Shown one piece after another: positions 57,373 to 64,000 of a stretch of 64,000 nucleotides of DNA. The notes under the pieces are model-generated. The model saw only the letters and a program-made list of their open reading frames with translations. It was not told the origin of the DNA and made no database searches. Source of the stretch: Pseudomonas sp. LS-2 (lineage in GTDB: Bacteria; Pseudomonadota; Gammaproteobacteria; Pseudomonadales; Pseudomonadaceae); NCBI RefSeq assembly GCF_003605735.1, contig NZ_QXTJ01000039.1:93104-157103 (forward strand), written 5' to 3'. How positions within the stretch are numbered: position 1 is the first letter of the stretch; the number at the start of each line of letters is the position of its first letter. The position numbers and the translations under genes are program-made.

Positions 57373-59073
57373 ATGAAAATTTCCAGACAAGCCTACGCCG
57401 ACATGTTCGGCCCAACCGTCGGCGACCGCGTGCGTCTGGCGGACACCGAACTGTGGATCGAAGTCGAGAAGGACTTCACCACCTATGGTGAAGAAGTTAA
57501 ATTCGGCGGCGGAAAGGTCATCCGCGACGGCATGGGACAAGGCCAACTCACTGCTGCAGAGGTGGTCGACACGCTGATCACCAACGCGCTGATCATCGAT
57601 CACTGGGGCATCGTCAAAGCCGACGTCGGCATCAAGGACGGGCGAATCGCGGCCATTGGCAAGGCGGGTAACCCGGACATCCAGCCGGACGTGACCATCG
57701 CCATCGGCGCTGCCACTGAAGTCATCGCCGGCGAAGGCATGATCCTCACCGCAGGCGGCGTTGACACCCACATTCACTTCATCTGCCCGCAGCAGATCGA
57801 AGAGGCCCTGATGAGCGGCGTCACCACCATGATCGGTGGCGGCACGGGACCGGCGACCGGTACGAACGCAACCACCGTTACCCCCGGCAAATGGCACATG
57901 ATGCGCATGCTCCAGGCCGCCGAAGCCTTCCCGATGAACATCGGTTTCACCGGCAAGGGCAACGTCAGCGTGCCAGAGCCACTGATCGAACAGGTCAAGG
58001 CTGGCGCGATTGGCCTCAAACTGCACGAAGACTGGGGCACCACCCCCGCAGCCATCGACAACTGCCTCAGCGTTGCCGATCAGTACGACGTGCAAGTGGC
58101 GATCCACACCGACACGCTGAACGAGTCCGGCTTCGTCGAAACCACACTGGGCGCGTTCAAGAACCGCACCATCCACACCTACCACACCGAAGGCGCCGGG
58201 GGCGGCCACGCACCGGACATCATCAAGGCCTGCGGCTTCCCGAACGTGCTGCCAAGTTCGACCAACCCGACTCGCCCGTTCACGCGCAACACCATCGACG
58301 AGCACCTGGACATGCTGATGGTCTGCCATCACCTGGACCCGAGCATTGCCGAAGACGTCGCGTTCGCCGAAAGCCGCATTCGTCGCGAGACCATTGCCGC
58401 CGAAGACATCCTGCATGACCTGGGTGCGTTCTCGATGCTCAGTTCCGACAGCCAGGCCATGGGCCGCGTCGGCGAAGTGATCATGCGCACCTGGCAGACC
58501 GCCGACAAAATGAAACGTCAACGCGGCCCGCTGCCGGGCGACGGCGAGGGCAACGACAACTTCCGCGCCAAGCGCTACATCGCCAAGTACACCATCAACC
58601 CGGCGATTACCCACGGTATCAGCCACGAGGTAGGCTCCATCGAAGTCGGCAAGTGGGCGGATCTGGTGCTCTGGCGCCCGGCGTTCTTCGGCGTCAAACC
58701 GACGTTGATTCTCAAAGGGGGTTCCATCGCCGCGAGCCTCATGGGCGACGCCAACGCCTCGATCCCGACCCCGCAACCGGTGCACTACCGCCCGATGTTC
58801 GCCAGCTACGGCAGCTCGCTTCACGCCAGCAGCATCACCTTTATCAGCCAGGCGGCCATGGACGCAGGGGTGCCCGAGCAGTTGGGGCTGAAAAAGCAGA
58901 TCGGCGTAGTCAAAGGCTGCCGCAGCGTGACCAAGGCAGATTTGATACACAACGACTACTTGCCCAACATCGACGTCGACCCGCAGACCTATCAGGTCAA
59001 GGCCGATGGCGTGTTGTTGTGGTGTGAGCCTGCGGATGTGCTGCCGATGGCGCAGCGATATTTCCTGTTTTAA
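57373..59073 (+). CDS. ureC: Urease alpha subunit
   Basis: 566 residues, the catalytic nickel subunit. [22 protein letters not shown] is the N-terminus. Metal ligands are DTHIHF, the carbamylated lysine in GLKLHEDWG (Lys216), HTDTLNE and [16 protein letters not shown]. The flap motif MVCHHLD (His319) is intact, so it should be active. It hydrolyses urea to ammonia and carbamate. A REP-like element follows the stop. Confidence 0.98.
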   Translation: MKISRQAYADMFGPTVGDRVRLADTELWIEVEKDFTTYGEEVKFGGGKVIRDGMGQGQLTAAEVVDTLITNALIIDHWGIVKADVGIKDGRIAAIGKAGNPDIQPDVTIAIGAATEVIAGEGMILTAGGVDTHIHFICPQQIEEALMSGVTTMIGGGTGPATGTNATTVTPGKWHMMRMLQAAEAFPMNIGFTGKGNVSVPEPLIEQVKAGAIGLKLHEDWGTTPAAIDNCLSVADQYDVQVAIHTDTLNESGFVETTLGAFKNRTIHTYHTEGAGGGHAPDIIKACGFPNVLPSSTNPTRPFTRNTIDEHLDMLMVCHHLDPSIAEDVAFAESRIRRETIAAEDILHDLGAFSMLSSDSQAMGRVGEVIMRTWQTADKMKRQRGPLPGDGEGNDNFRAKRYIAKYTINPAITHGISHEVGSIEVGKWADLVLWRPAFFGVKPTLILKGGSIAASLMGDANASIPTPQPVHYRPMFASYGSSLHASSITFISQAAMDAGVPEQLGLKKQIGVVKGCRSVTKADLIHNDYLPNIDVDPQTYQVKADGVLLWCEPADVLPMAQRYFLF

Positions 59074-59095
59074 GGGACGCTTGAATGGGTTGTGC

Positions 59096-59168
59096 CTGTA
59101 GCAGTCCGGCTTGCCAGCGGTGGCGTTTTTGATGTCGCAACCGCCGGCAAGCCGCGCTGCTATAGACC
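59096..59168. repeat. REP-like palindromic element after ureC
   Basis: TGTAGCAGTCCGGCTTGCC and CCGGCAAGCCGCGCTGCTAT face each other. Same family as 29231-29304. Confidence 0.75.
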
Positions 59169-59278
59169 GTGGGACCCGTCGTGATAGCGCAAGGCGCAAA
59201 TCCCCTGTTCTTCCTACCGCAACATGGCGCTAAGATGGCCCCACTTCATTCAGCGCCATGCCAGCAAGGTAGTAACCC

Positions 59279-60412
59279 ATGCGTCTTTCCGACTTCATCG
59301 TGCAGAACGTTGACCGTATCGTCGATGAATGGGAAAAATTCGCCGCGACGCTAACCCCCGCGGCCAACTCGATGAGCAGTGTGGAGTTGCGCGACCACGC
59401 GAAACTGATTCTCCTGGCGGCGGCAAGGGACATGAACACCGCCCAGACCAAGGCCGAACAGATCGCCAAGGCCCAGGGCGAGGACGTCGGCAAGACGCCG
59501 ATGCTGGACCAGGCCGCAGCCAGCCACGGAGAATTGCGACATACGGTCGGGTTCGATCTGGTGCAGATGACCTCGGAGTTCCGTCACCTGCGCGCCACGG
59601 TTATCCGGTTCTGGGCCGAAAGTCTGAAAAATCCGGAAATTGGCCACTTCACCGACATGATCCGTTTCAATGAGGCCATTGACGAAGCACTGGCGGAATC
59701 GACGGCGGCCTACGCCGAGCGGGTAAACCGATCGCGGGACATCTTTCTCGCCATCCTGGGTCATGACCTGCGTGCGCCGTTGCAAGCGATCAGCATGTCC
59801 TCAGAGGTGCTGATGCGCAAAGCGGGCATTGGTGATGCCGAAATGGCTTACATCAAACGCATCAAGAGCAGCAGCAAACACATGGCGACGATGGTCCGCG
59901 ACCTGCTGGAATTCGTGCGCAGCCGCTTGGGCGTGACGTTGCCCATCGAGCGCAAGCCCATGGAGATGACCGTTGCCTGCCGTGATGCCATCGACGAAGC
60001 GAGCGCGGGGCATCCCGATTGCGATCCGGAGTTCACCACCAGTGGCGACACGCAAGGCGATTGGGACCGGGCACGAATCGACCAGATGCTGCAGAACCTG
60101 ATCGGCAATGCCCTTCAGCACGGAGCAGCGACTCATAAGATCAGCGTCTCGCTGGTGGGCGGTGAAAACCATGTGAGCTTGTCAGTTCACAACGATGGCG
60201 AGCCCATAGCGGAGGAAGCCATCGGCAGCATTTTCGACCCGCTGGTGCGCTCGCTCAACGAAGAAGCAGGCACGAACAACCCTTCCACCAGCCTCGGCCT
60301 GGGGCTGTTCATCGTCAAAGAAGTGGTCAACGCTCACTGCGGCAGCATTACCGTGACGTCGAATTTCGGCGATGGGACCACGTTTACCGTGGTGTTGCCA
60401 AAGAAGGGGTAG
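59279..60412 (+). CDS. Sensor histidine kinase with RsbRD-like helical N-terminus
   Basis: 377 residues with no membrane helix. The first 150 residues are helical (DFIVQNVDRIVDEWEKFAATL; DLVQMTSEFRHLRATVIRFW), which resembles the RsbRD-type input domain. The HisKA domain has ILGHDLRAPLQAI, with the phospho-His at about 163. The ATPase domain has N-box MLQNLIGNALQHG and G-box SLGLGLFIVKEVV. No response regulator is next to it, so it is an orphan here. AAGGTAG precedes the ATG. The signal is unknown. Confidence 0.88.
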   Translation: MRLSDFIVQNVDRIVDEWEKFAATLTPAANSMSSVELRDHAKLILLAAARDMNTAQTKAEQIAKAQGEDVGKTPMLDQAAASHGELRHTVGFDLVQMTSEFRHLRATVIRFWAESLKNPEIGHFTDMIRFNEAIDEALAESTAAYAERVNRSRDIFLAILGHDLRAPLQAISMSSEVLMRKAGIGDAEMAYIKRIKSSSKHMATMVRDLLEFVRSRLGVTLPIERKPMEMTVACRDAIDEASAGHPDCDPEFTTSGDTQGDWDRARIDQMLQNLIGNALQHGAATHKISVSLVGGENHVSLSVHNDGEPIAEEAIGSIFDPLVRSLNEEAGTNNPSTSLGLGLFIVKEVVNAHCGSITVTSNFGDGTTFTVVLPKKG

Positions 60413-60563
60413 GCTCGACACCTGGCCTATTTTGATTCTGGCCGAAGGCCGTAGAAGTCCGGCTTGCCGACGATCTGCTGCGAACTGCTGCGAACCAGGA
60501 GCAAAACCGGACGACCATGGCTGATCCGTCATACCGAGCCCACCGGCGTTACTGCCGATTCCC

Positions 60564-60610
60564 GGCAGATCGCAGGCAAGCCAGCTCCCACGCCCTCCGG
60601 GCAGAAGCGA
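60564..60610. repeat. Dispersed repeat, inverted CGGAGGGCGTGGGAG family
   Basis: CAGATCGCAGGCAAGCC...CTCCCACGCCCTCCGG repeats, in inverse, the copy at 23339-23390. It lies between the convergent ends of the kinase and cbpM genes. A TTGATTCTGGCCGAAGGCC stretch at 60431-60449 recurs near 10050. Confidence 0.6.
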
Positions 60611-60622
60611 AAGGGCACCCTC

Positions 60623-60922
60623 TCACTCTTCTACAAAGCGCCCCAAGCGCTGCTTGAGCATGCGGTTTTCGGCCCGCACCTGCTCAAGCTCGTCCAGCAG
60701 GCTCAGCGCCAGGGCGACGCCGTCCCACTCCATCGCAAGATCGTGATGCAGCTTGGCCGCGCGCTTGGCGACCGACAACGAATAGGTGTCGAACAGCCAC
60801 TCATCCGGCTTCTTCCCCTGGGGTTCGACAATCCCGTGCTCGACGATTTCGATGACATAGGCAACCGGCATGTCGACCACCTGACAGAATTCCTGCATGT
60901 CTACGACCAGGGTGTTGCTCAT
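60623..60922 (-). CDS. cbpM: Chaperone modulator CbpM
   Basis: 99 residues. FCQVVDMPVAYVIEIVEHGIVEPQG is a MerR-like helix-turn-helix N-terminus, and a helix with SLLDELEQVRAENRMLKQRL ends the protein. CbpM binds the J domain of CbpA and inhibits both its DNA binding and its co-chaperone activity. The ATG lies 2 nt after the cbpA stop, so the two are coupled. Confidence 0.93.
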   Translation of the reverse strand: MSNTLVVDMQEFCQVVDMPVAYVIEIVEHGIVEPQGKKPDEWLFDTYSLSVAKRAAKLHHDLAMEWDGVALALSLLDELEQVRAENRMLKQRLGRFVEE

Positions 60923-60924
60923 GA

Positions 60925-61890
60925 TCAGCTACTCCATTGGGCCCTCGGATCGAATGCGCCCTTCTCGGCCAGCTTCTCCCACAGCGCTTTGGTGGCGTCA
61001 TCGGTGGACTTGGGCATGACGATCTTCAATTGCGCATACAGGTCGCCACGCTCGCCCTGCTTGTTCAACAGACCATTACCTTTAACCCGCAATCGCTGCC
61101 CACTCTGACTGTCCGGACGAATGGTCAGGTTGATTTTGCCGGTCAAGGTGGGCACAGCGACCTTGGTGCCCAGCGCCGCCTCCCATGGGGCCAGCGGTAC
61201 GGTGATGATCAGGTCATGACCCTCGACGTCGAATTTGGGGTGCGGCGCCAGACGAATGGTCAGGAACAGGTCGCCGTTTTCACCGCCCGCAACGCCCGGA
61301 GCACCCTGCCCCTTCAGACGAATCCGCTCACCGTCAGTGACACCCGCCGGGATCTTCACGTTCAGGGTCTTGGTGATGTCCGCCATGCGCTGACCGTTGG
61401 CGCTGTGTTGCGGCACTTTGAAACTGATTTTCTTCGATTCTGTCGAGAGGGTTTCTTCAAGGAAAATCGCCAGTTCCATTTCCACGTCTTGCCCTCTACG
61501 ACCTGTGCTGCGCGGACGACCGCCCTGCGGACCACCACGATTACCGAAAATCGAACTGAAGAAATCGGAGAAATCCCCGCCCTCGAATCCGCCGCCGCCC
61601 ATGTTCCCAAAGTCCGCAGCGCCCGCGCCACCACGGCCCTGCCAGCCCGGAGGCGGCTGGAAACGGCCCTGCTGGCCGTATTTGCGGATGTCGTCGTACT
61701 CGGCACGCTTCTCAGGGTCGCTCAGCGCTTCGTAGGCCTCGGAGGCCGCCTTGAATTTGTCTTCCGCGCCAGGCTCTTTGCTGACGTCGGGGTGATACTT
61801 GCGCGCGAGCTTGCGATAGGCGGTCTTGATCGTCTTCTCGTCCGCCGTCGGCTCTACGCCAAGGATCTTGTAATAGTCTTTGAAGTCCAT
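60925..61890 (-). CDS. cbpA: DnaJ-class co-chaperone CbpA
   Basis: 321 residues. The J domain (1-70) has YHPD (His33-Pro34-Asp35). A Gly/Phe-rich linker follows (about 75-130, with [12 protein letters not shown]). Two C-terminal substrate domains (about 135-305) come next; the DnaJ zinc finger is absent, as expected for CbpA. It stimulates Hsp70 ATPase and in E. coli also binds curved DNA. The C-terminus ends RAQWSS. It is divergent from a DnaK-like gene across 298 bp. Confidence 0.95.
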   Translation of the reverse strand: MDFKDYYKILGVEPTADEKTIKTAYRKLARKYHPDVSKEPGAEDKFKAASEAYEALSDPEKRAEYDDIRKYGQQGRFQPPPGWQGRGGAGAADFGNMGGGGFEGGDFSDFFSSIFGNRGGPQGGRPRSTGRRGQDVEMELAIFLEETLSTESKKISFKVPQHSANGQRMADITKTLNVKIPAGVTDGERIRLKGQGAPGVAGGENGDLFLTIRLAPHPKFDVEGHDLIITVPLAPWEAALGTKVAVPTLTGKINLTIRPDSQSGQRLRVKGNGLLNKQGERGDLYAQLKIVMPKSTDDATKALWEKLAEKGAFDPRAQWSS

Positions 61891-62188
61891 CTAACGGTCA
61901 CCCATTCCGGATTATCCAGCTCAGTCCCGTATCGCGTTATCAAATGAGAACGTTGGACGCGCTGAATGTTGCAAGGTTATCGGCACACGGCCTCGCGAGC
62001 TTGAAACGTTGTCCAAACCGGCCGAATGCAATGAGAGTTGCCTGCAAGATTGGGTTTGCAACGCTCCAGTTCAAGCCACCTGTGCGAAATAGGCGCAAAT
62101 CGAGTGAAAAACCGACGTTACGCGCTACGAATCTGCCGCCCACTCGCATACACTGCGCGGCCGTTTTTTCGACCGGAACGCAAAGCAC
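61891..62188. other. 298-bp divergent region between cbpA and the Hsp70-like gene
   Basis: No gene is supported. CTTGAAA (62000-62006) matches the -35 of a heat-shock promoter facing the Hsp70 gene, but the sequence 13 bp further on (GGCCGAAT) is a poor -10. It is about 180 nt from the Hsp70 ATG. This is only a weak lead. Confidence 0.3.
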
Positions 62189-63454
62189 ATGAGCACCCCA
62201 TCCCCAGCCCGTGCCGTTGGCATCGATTTCGGCACCTCCAACTCCACGGTCGGCTGGCTGCGCCCCGGAGCGGAAACCCTGATCGCGCTGGAGGACGACA
62301 AGATCACGCTGCCTTCGGTGGTTTTCTTCAATATGGAGGAGCGCCGCCCGGTCTACGGCCGCCTGGCCCTGCACGAGTATCTGGAAGGCTACGAAGGTCG
62401 CCTGATGCGCTCGCTGAAAAGCCTACTGGGTTCCAAGCTGATCAAGCACGACACCAGCGTGTTGGGTACGGCCATGCCGTTCAAGGATCTGCTGGGACTG
62501 TTCATCGGCGAACTGAAAAAGCGCGCCGAAGCCGCAGCCGGTCAGTCATTCGAACACGTGGTACTGGGCCGCCCGGTATATTTCGTCGATGACGACGCCG
62601 CTGCCGACCAGGAAGCCGAGGACACCCTGGCCGAAGTGGCGCGCAAGATCGGCTTCAAGGACGTCTCGTTCCAGTTCGAGCCCATCGCAGCGGCCTTCGA
62701 CTACGAGTCGACGCTTGAGCGCGAAGAACTGGTGCTGATCGTGGACATCGGCGGTGGTACTTCGGACTTCTCGCTGGTGCGCCTGTCGCCCGAGCGTCGC
62801 AGGGTCGATGACCGTCAGAGCGACATCCTCGCCACCGGTGGTGTCCACATCGGCGGTACCGACTTCGACAAGCAACTGAGCCTGCAAGGCGTGATGCCTC
62901 TGTTCGGTTACGGCAGCCGAATGAAGAGCGGCGCCTACATGCCGACCAGCACCCACATGAATCTGGCGACCTGGCACACCATCAACTCGGTGTATTCACA
63001 GAAGTCGCAGCTGGCGCTGGGCAGTATGCGTTATGACATCGAAGACACGCTGGGCATCGACCGCCTGTTCAAGCTGATCGAACAACGCGCCGGTCACTGG
63101 CTGGCGATGGAAGTGGAAGAGACCAAAATTCAGCTGACCCACGCCGAGAACCGTGTGGTGCCAATGGACCGCGTCGAATCCGGCCTGAGCGTGGATCTGA
63201 CTCGCCAACTGTTCGAATCGTCCATCGACTCGCTGCTCGAGCGCGTTCGTGAAAGCGTTACCCGCCTGCTGGGCGATGCTGGCGTTGGCGTGGCCGACGT
63301 CGACACCGTTTTCTTCACCGGCGGCTCCAGCGGCATCCCGGCCCTGCGCAACAGCGTGTCGGCGATGCTGCCTAAAGCGCGGCATGTGGAAGGGAACATC
63401 TTTGGCAGTATCGGCAGTGGCCTGGCGATCGAAGCGAAGAAACGCTACGGCTGA
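62189..63454 (+). CDS. yegD: Hsp70-family protein of YegD type
   Basis: 421 residues, nucleotide-binding domain only. VGIDFGTSNSTVGWLRPG is the phosphate-1 loop, LVLIVDIGGGTSDFSLVRL is phosphate-2 and DTVFFTGGSSGIPALRNSV is the adenosine loop. The usual Hsp70 substrate-binding domain is missing, as in E. coli YegD. It should bind ATP in the cytoplasm, but the client and partner are unknown. The neighbouring CbpA/CbpM pair is a tempting partner; that is only inference from position. Confidence 0.92.
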   Translation: MSTPSPARAVGIDFGTSNSTVGWLRPGAETLIALEDDKITLPSVVFFNMEERRPVYGRLALHEYLEGYEGRLMRSLKSLLGSKLIKHDTSVLGTAMPFKDLLGLFIGELKKRAEAAAGQSFEHVVLGRPVYFVDDDAAADQEAEDTLAEVARKIGFKDVSFQFEPIAAAFDYESTLEREELVLIVDIGGGTSDFSLVRLSPERRRVDDRQSDILATGGVHIGGTDFDKQLSLQGVMPLFGYGSRMKSGAYMPTSTHMNLATWHTINSVYSQKSQLALGSMRYDIEDTLGIDRLFKLIEQRAGHWLAMEVEETKIQLTHAENRVVPMDRVESGLSVDLTRQLFESSIDSLLERVRESVTRLLGDAGVGVADVDTVFFTGGSSGIPALRNSVSAMLPKARHVEGNIFGSIGSGLAIEAKKRYG

Positions 63455-63472
63455 CGCATCGTGGCACCGACC

Positions 63473-63646
63473 CGCTTCTGACCGGAGGGCGTGGGAGCCT
63501 GGCTTGCCAGCGATCTGTTGCGCAGCGACAGCAAACTCGACGGGTGCAATCTTCCTGACACAGCCGCGTCGTCCGGTCTTACTGCAGGTTGCCGGCAGAT
63601 CGCTGGCAAGCCCAGCTCCCACGCCCTCCGGCCAGAAGCATTGCGC
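63473..63646. repeat. Facing pair of the CGGAGGGCGTGGGAG repeats
   Basis: GCTTCTGACCGGAGGGCGTG...GGCTTGCCAGCGATCTG on the left is mirrored by CAGATCGCTGGCAAGCC...CACGCCCTCCGGCCAGAAGC on the right. The 85-bp middle has no gene. It lies between convergent genes. Confidence 0.75.
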
Positions 63647-63672
63647 GTCGGCCGGGCAAGGCGGGCAATCGT

Positions 63673-64000
63673 TTAAACCAACTCCGCCCGCCGCAGTTCG
63701 CTCTTCAAATATGCGTAATAAATCGGCCCTGCCACCACTCCCGGCAAGCCGAAGGCCGCTTCGCAGATCAGCATTGCCAGCAGCAACTCCCAAGACTTGG
63801 CACTGATTTGCCCGCCTACGATCCGAGCGTTGAGGAAGTACTCGACCTTGTGAATCACGATCAGATAACCCAGCGCCGCCAGCGCGACCCAGATCGACAG
63901 CGACATGCCGACGATGAAGATCAGCGTGTTGGACATCAGATTCCCCACCACCGGCAACAGGCCCAGCAGGAACGTCAGCACGATCAGCGTCTTGGTCAAT
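63673..64000 (-). CDS. AI-2E family transporter, C-terminal part (cut by window edge)
   Basis: At least 109 residues; the gene continues off the right edge. Four hydrophobic stretches are visible (LIVLTFLLGLLPVVGNLMSN, IFIVGMSLSIWVALAALGYLIVI, SWELLLAMLICEAAFGLPGVVAGP). The segment IVGGQISAKSWELLLAMLI and the end GLPGVVAGPIYYAYLKSEL are typical of the AI-2E/PerM C-terminus. Whether it moves autoinducer-2, Na+/H+ or another solute is unknown. The apparent TTG at 63999 is not the real start. Confidence 0.75.
   Translation of the reverse strand, partial: LTKTLIVLTFLLGLLPVVGNLMSNTLIFIVGMSLSIWVALAALGYLIVIHKVEYFLNARIVGGQISAKSWELLLAMLICEAAFGLPGVVAGPIYYAYLKSELRRAELV

Overview
The window reads as chromosomal DNA of a Pseudomonas that is not P. 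aeruginosa, most likely from the P. fluorescens / P. syringae side of the genus. The evidence is GC-rich coding with pseudomonad codon use, and a long gene order (speA, sui1, nudix, DUF2333, gcbA, dsbD, aroQ, accB, accC, prmA, DUF3426, dusB, fis, purH, purD, retS, then urtABCDE and ureD/A/B/C) that follows the P. aeruginosa PA4839-PA4868 segment as I remember it. Several blocks are inserted into that backbone. No rRNA, tRNA, CRISPR array, insertion sequence or prophage was seen.

Layout. 1-12.4 kb: the end of an unknown gene, a strong leftward terminator with no gene before it, pbpC (PBP1C), a small membrane protein, a giant alpha-2-macroglobulin lipoprotein, a DinF-type MATE exporter, a lipoprotein esterase and a broken vgrG. 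12.4-34.2 kb: conserved core with arginine decarboxylase, initiation-factor-like SUI1, a Nudix hydrolase, the diguanylate cyclase GcbA, DsbD, AroQ, acetyl-CoA carboxylase AccB/AccC, PrmA, DusB-Fis, PurH, PurD, the orphan hybrid kinase RetS and a MarC-family protein. 34.2-36.4 kb: an operon of three diverged paralogues of no known function. 36.8-44.5 kb: two divergent cobalamin operons (cobG-cobH-cobI-cobJ leftward, cobL-cbiD-cobK rightward), with a CbiG-CobJ fusion. 44.6-45.4 kb: a HigBA-type toxin-antitoxin pair with its own palindrome. 45.5-48.4 kb: a probable copper cluster (two DUF2946 proteins, a PCu(A)C chaperone, a PepSY membrane protein), rich in Met/His segments.

48.4-59.1 kb is a nitrogen-scavenging unit: the urea ABC transporter UrtABCDE, then UreD, UreA, two GNAT acetyltransferases, UreB and UreC. 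A -24/-12 (sigma-54) promoter with exact GG-N10-GC spacing and NtrC-like half sites lies upstream of urtA. Three copies of one palindromic repeat interrupt the unit. The last 5 kb holds a histidine kinase, the CbpA/CbpM co-chaperone pair, a divergent YegD-type Hsp70, and the end of an AI-2E-family transporter that runs off the right edge.

The best candidate for an undescribed system is the three-gene paralogue operon at 34.24-36.43 kb. The copper cluster, the possible small RNA at 160-450 and the tailed antitoxin come next.
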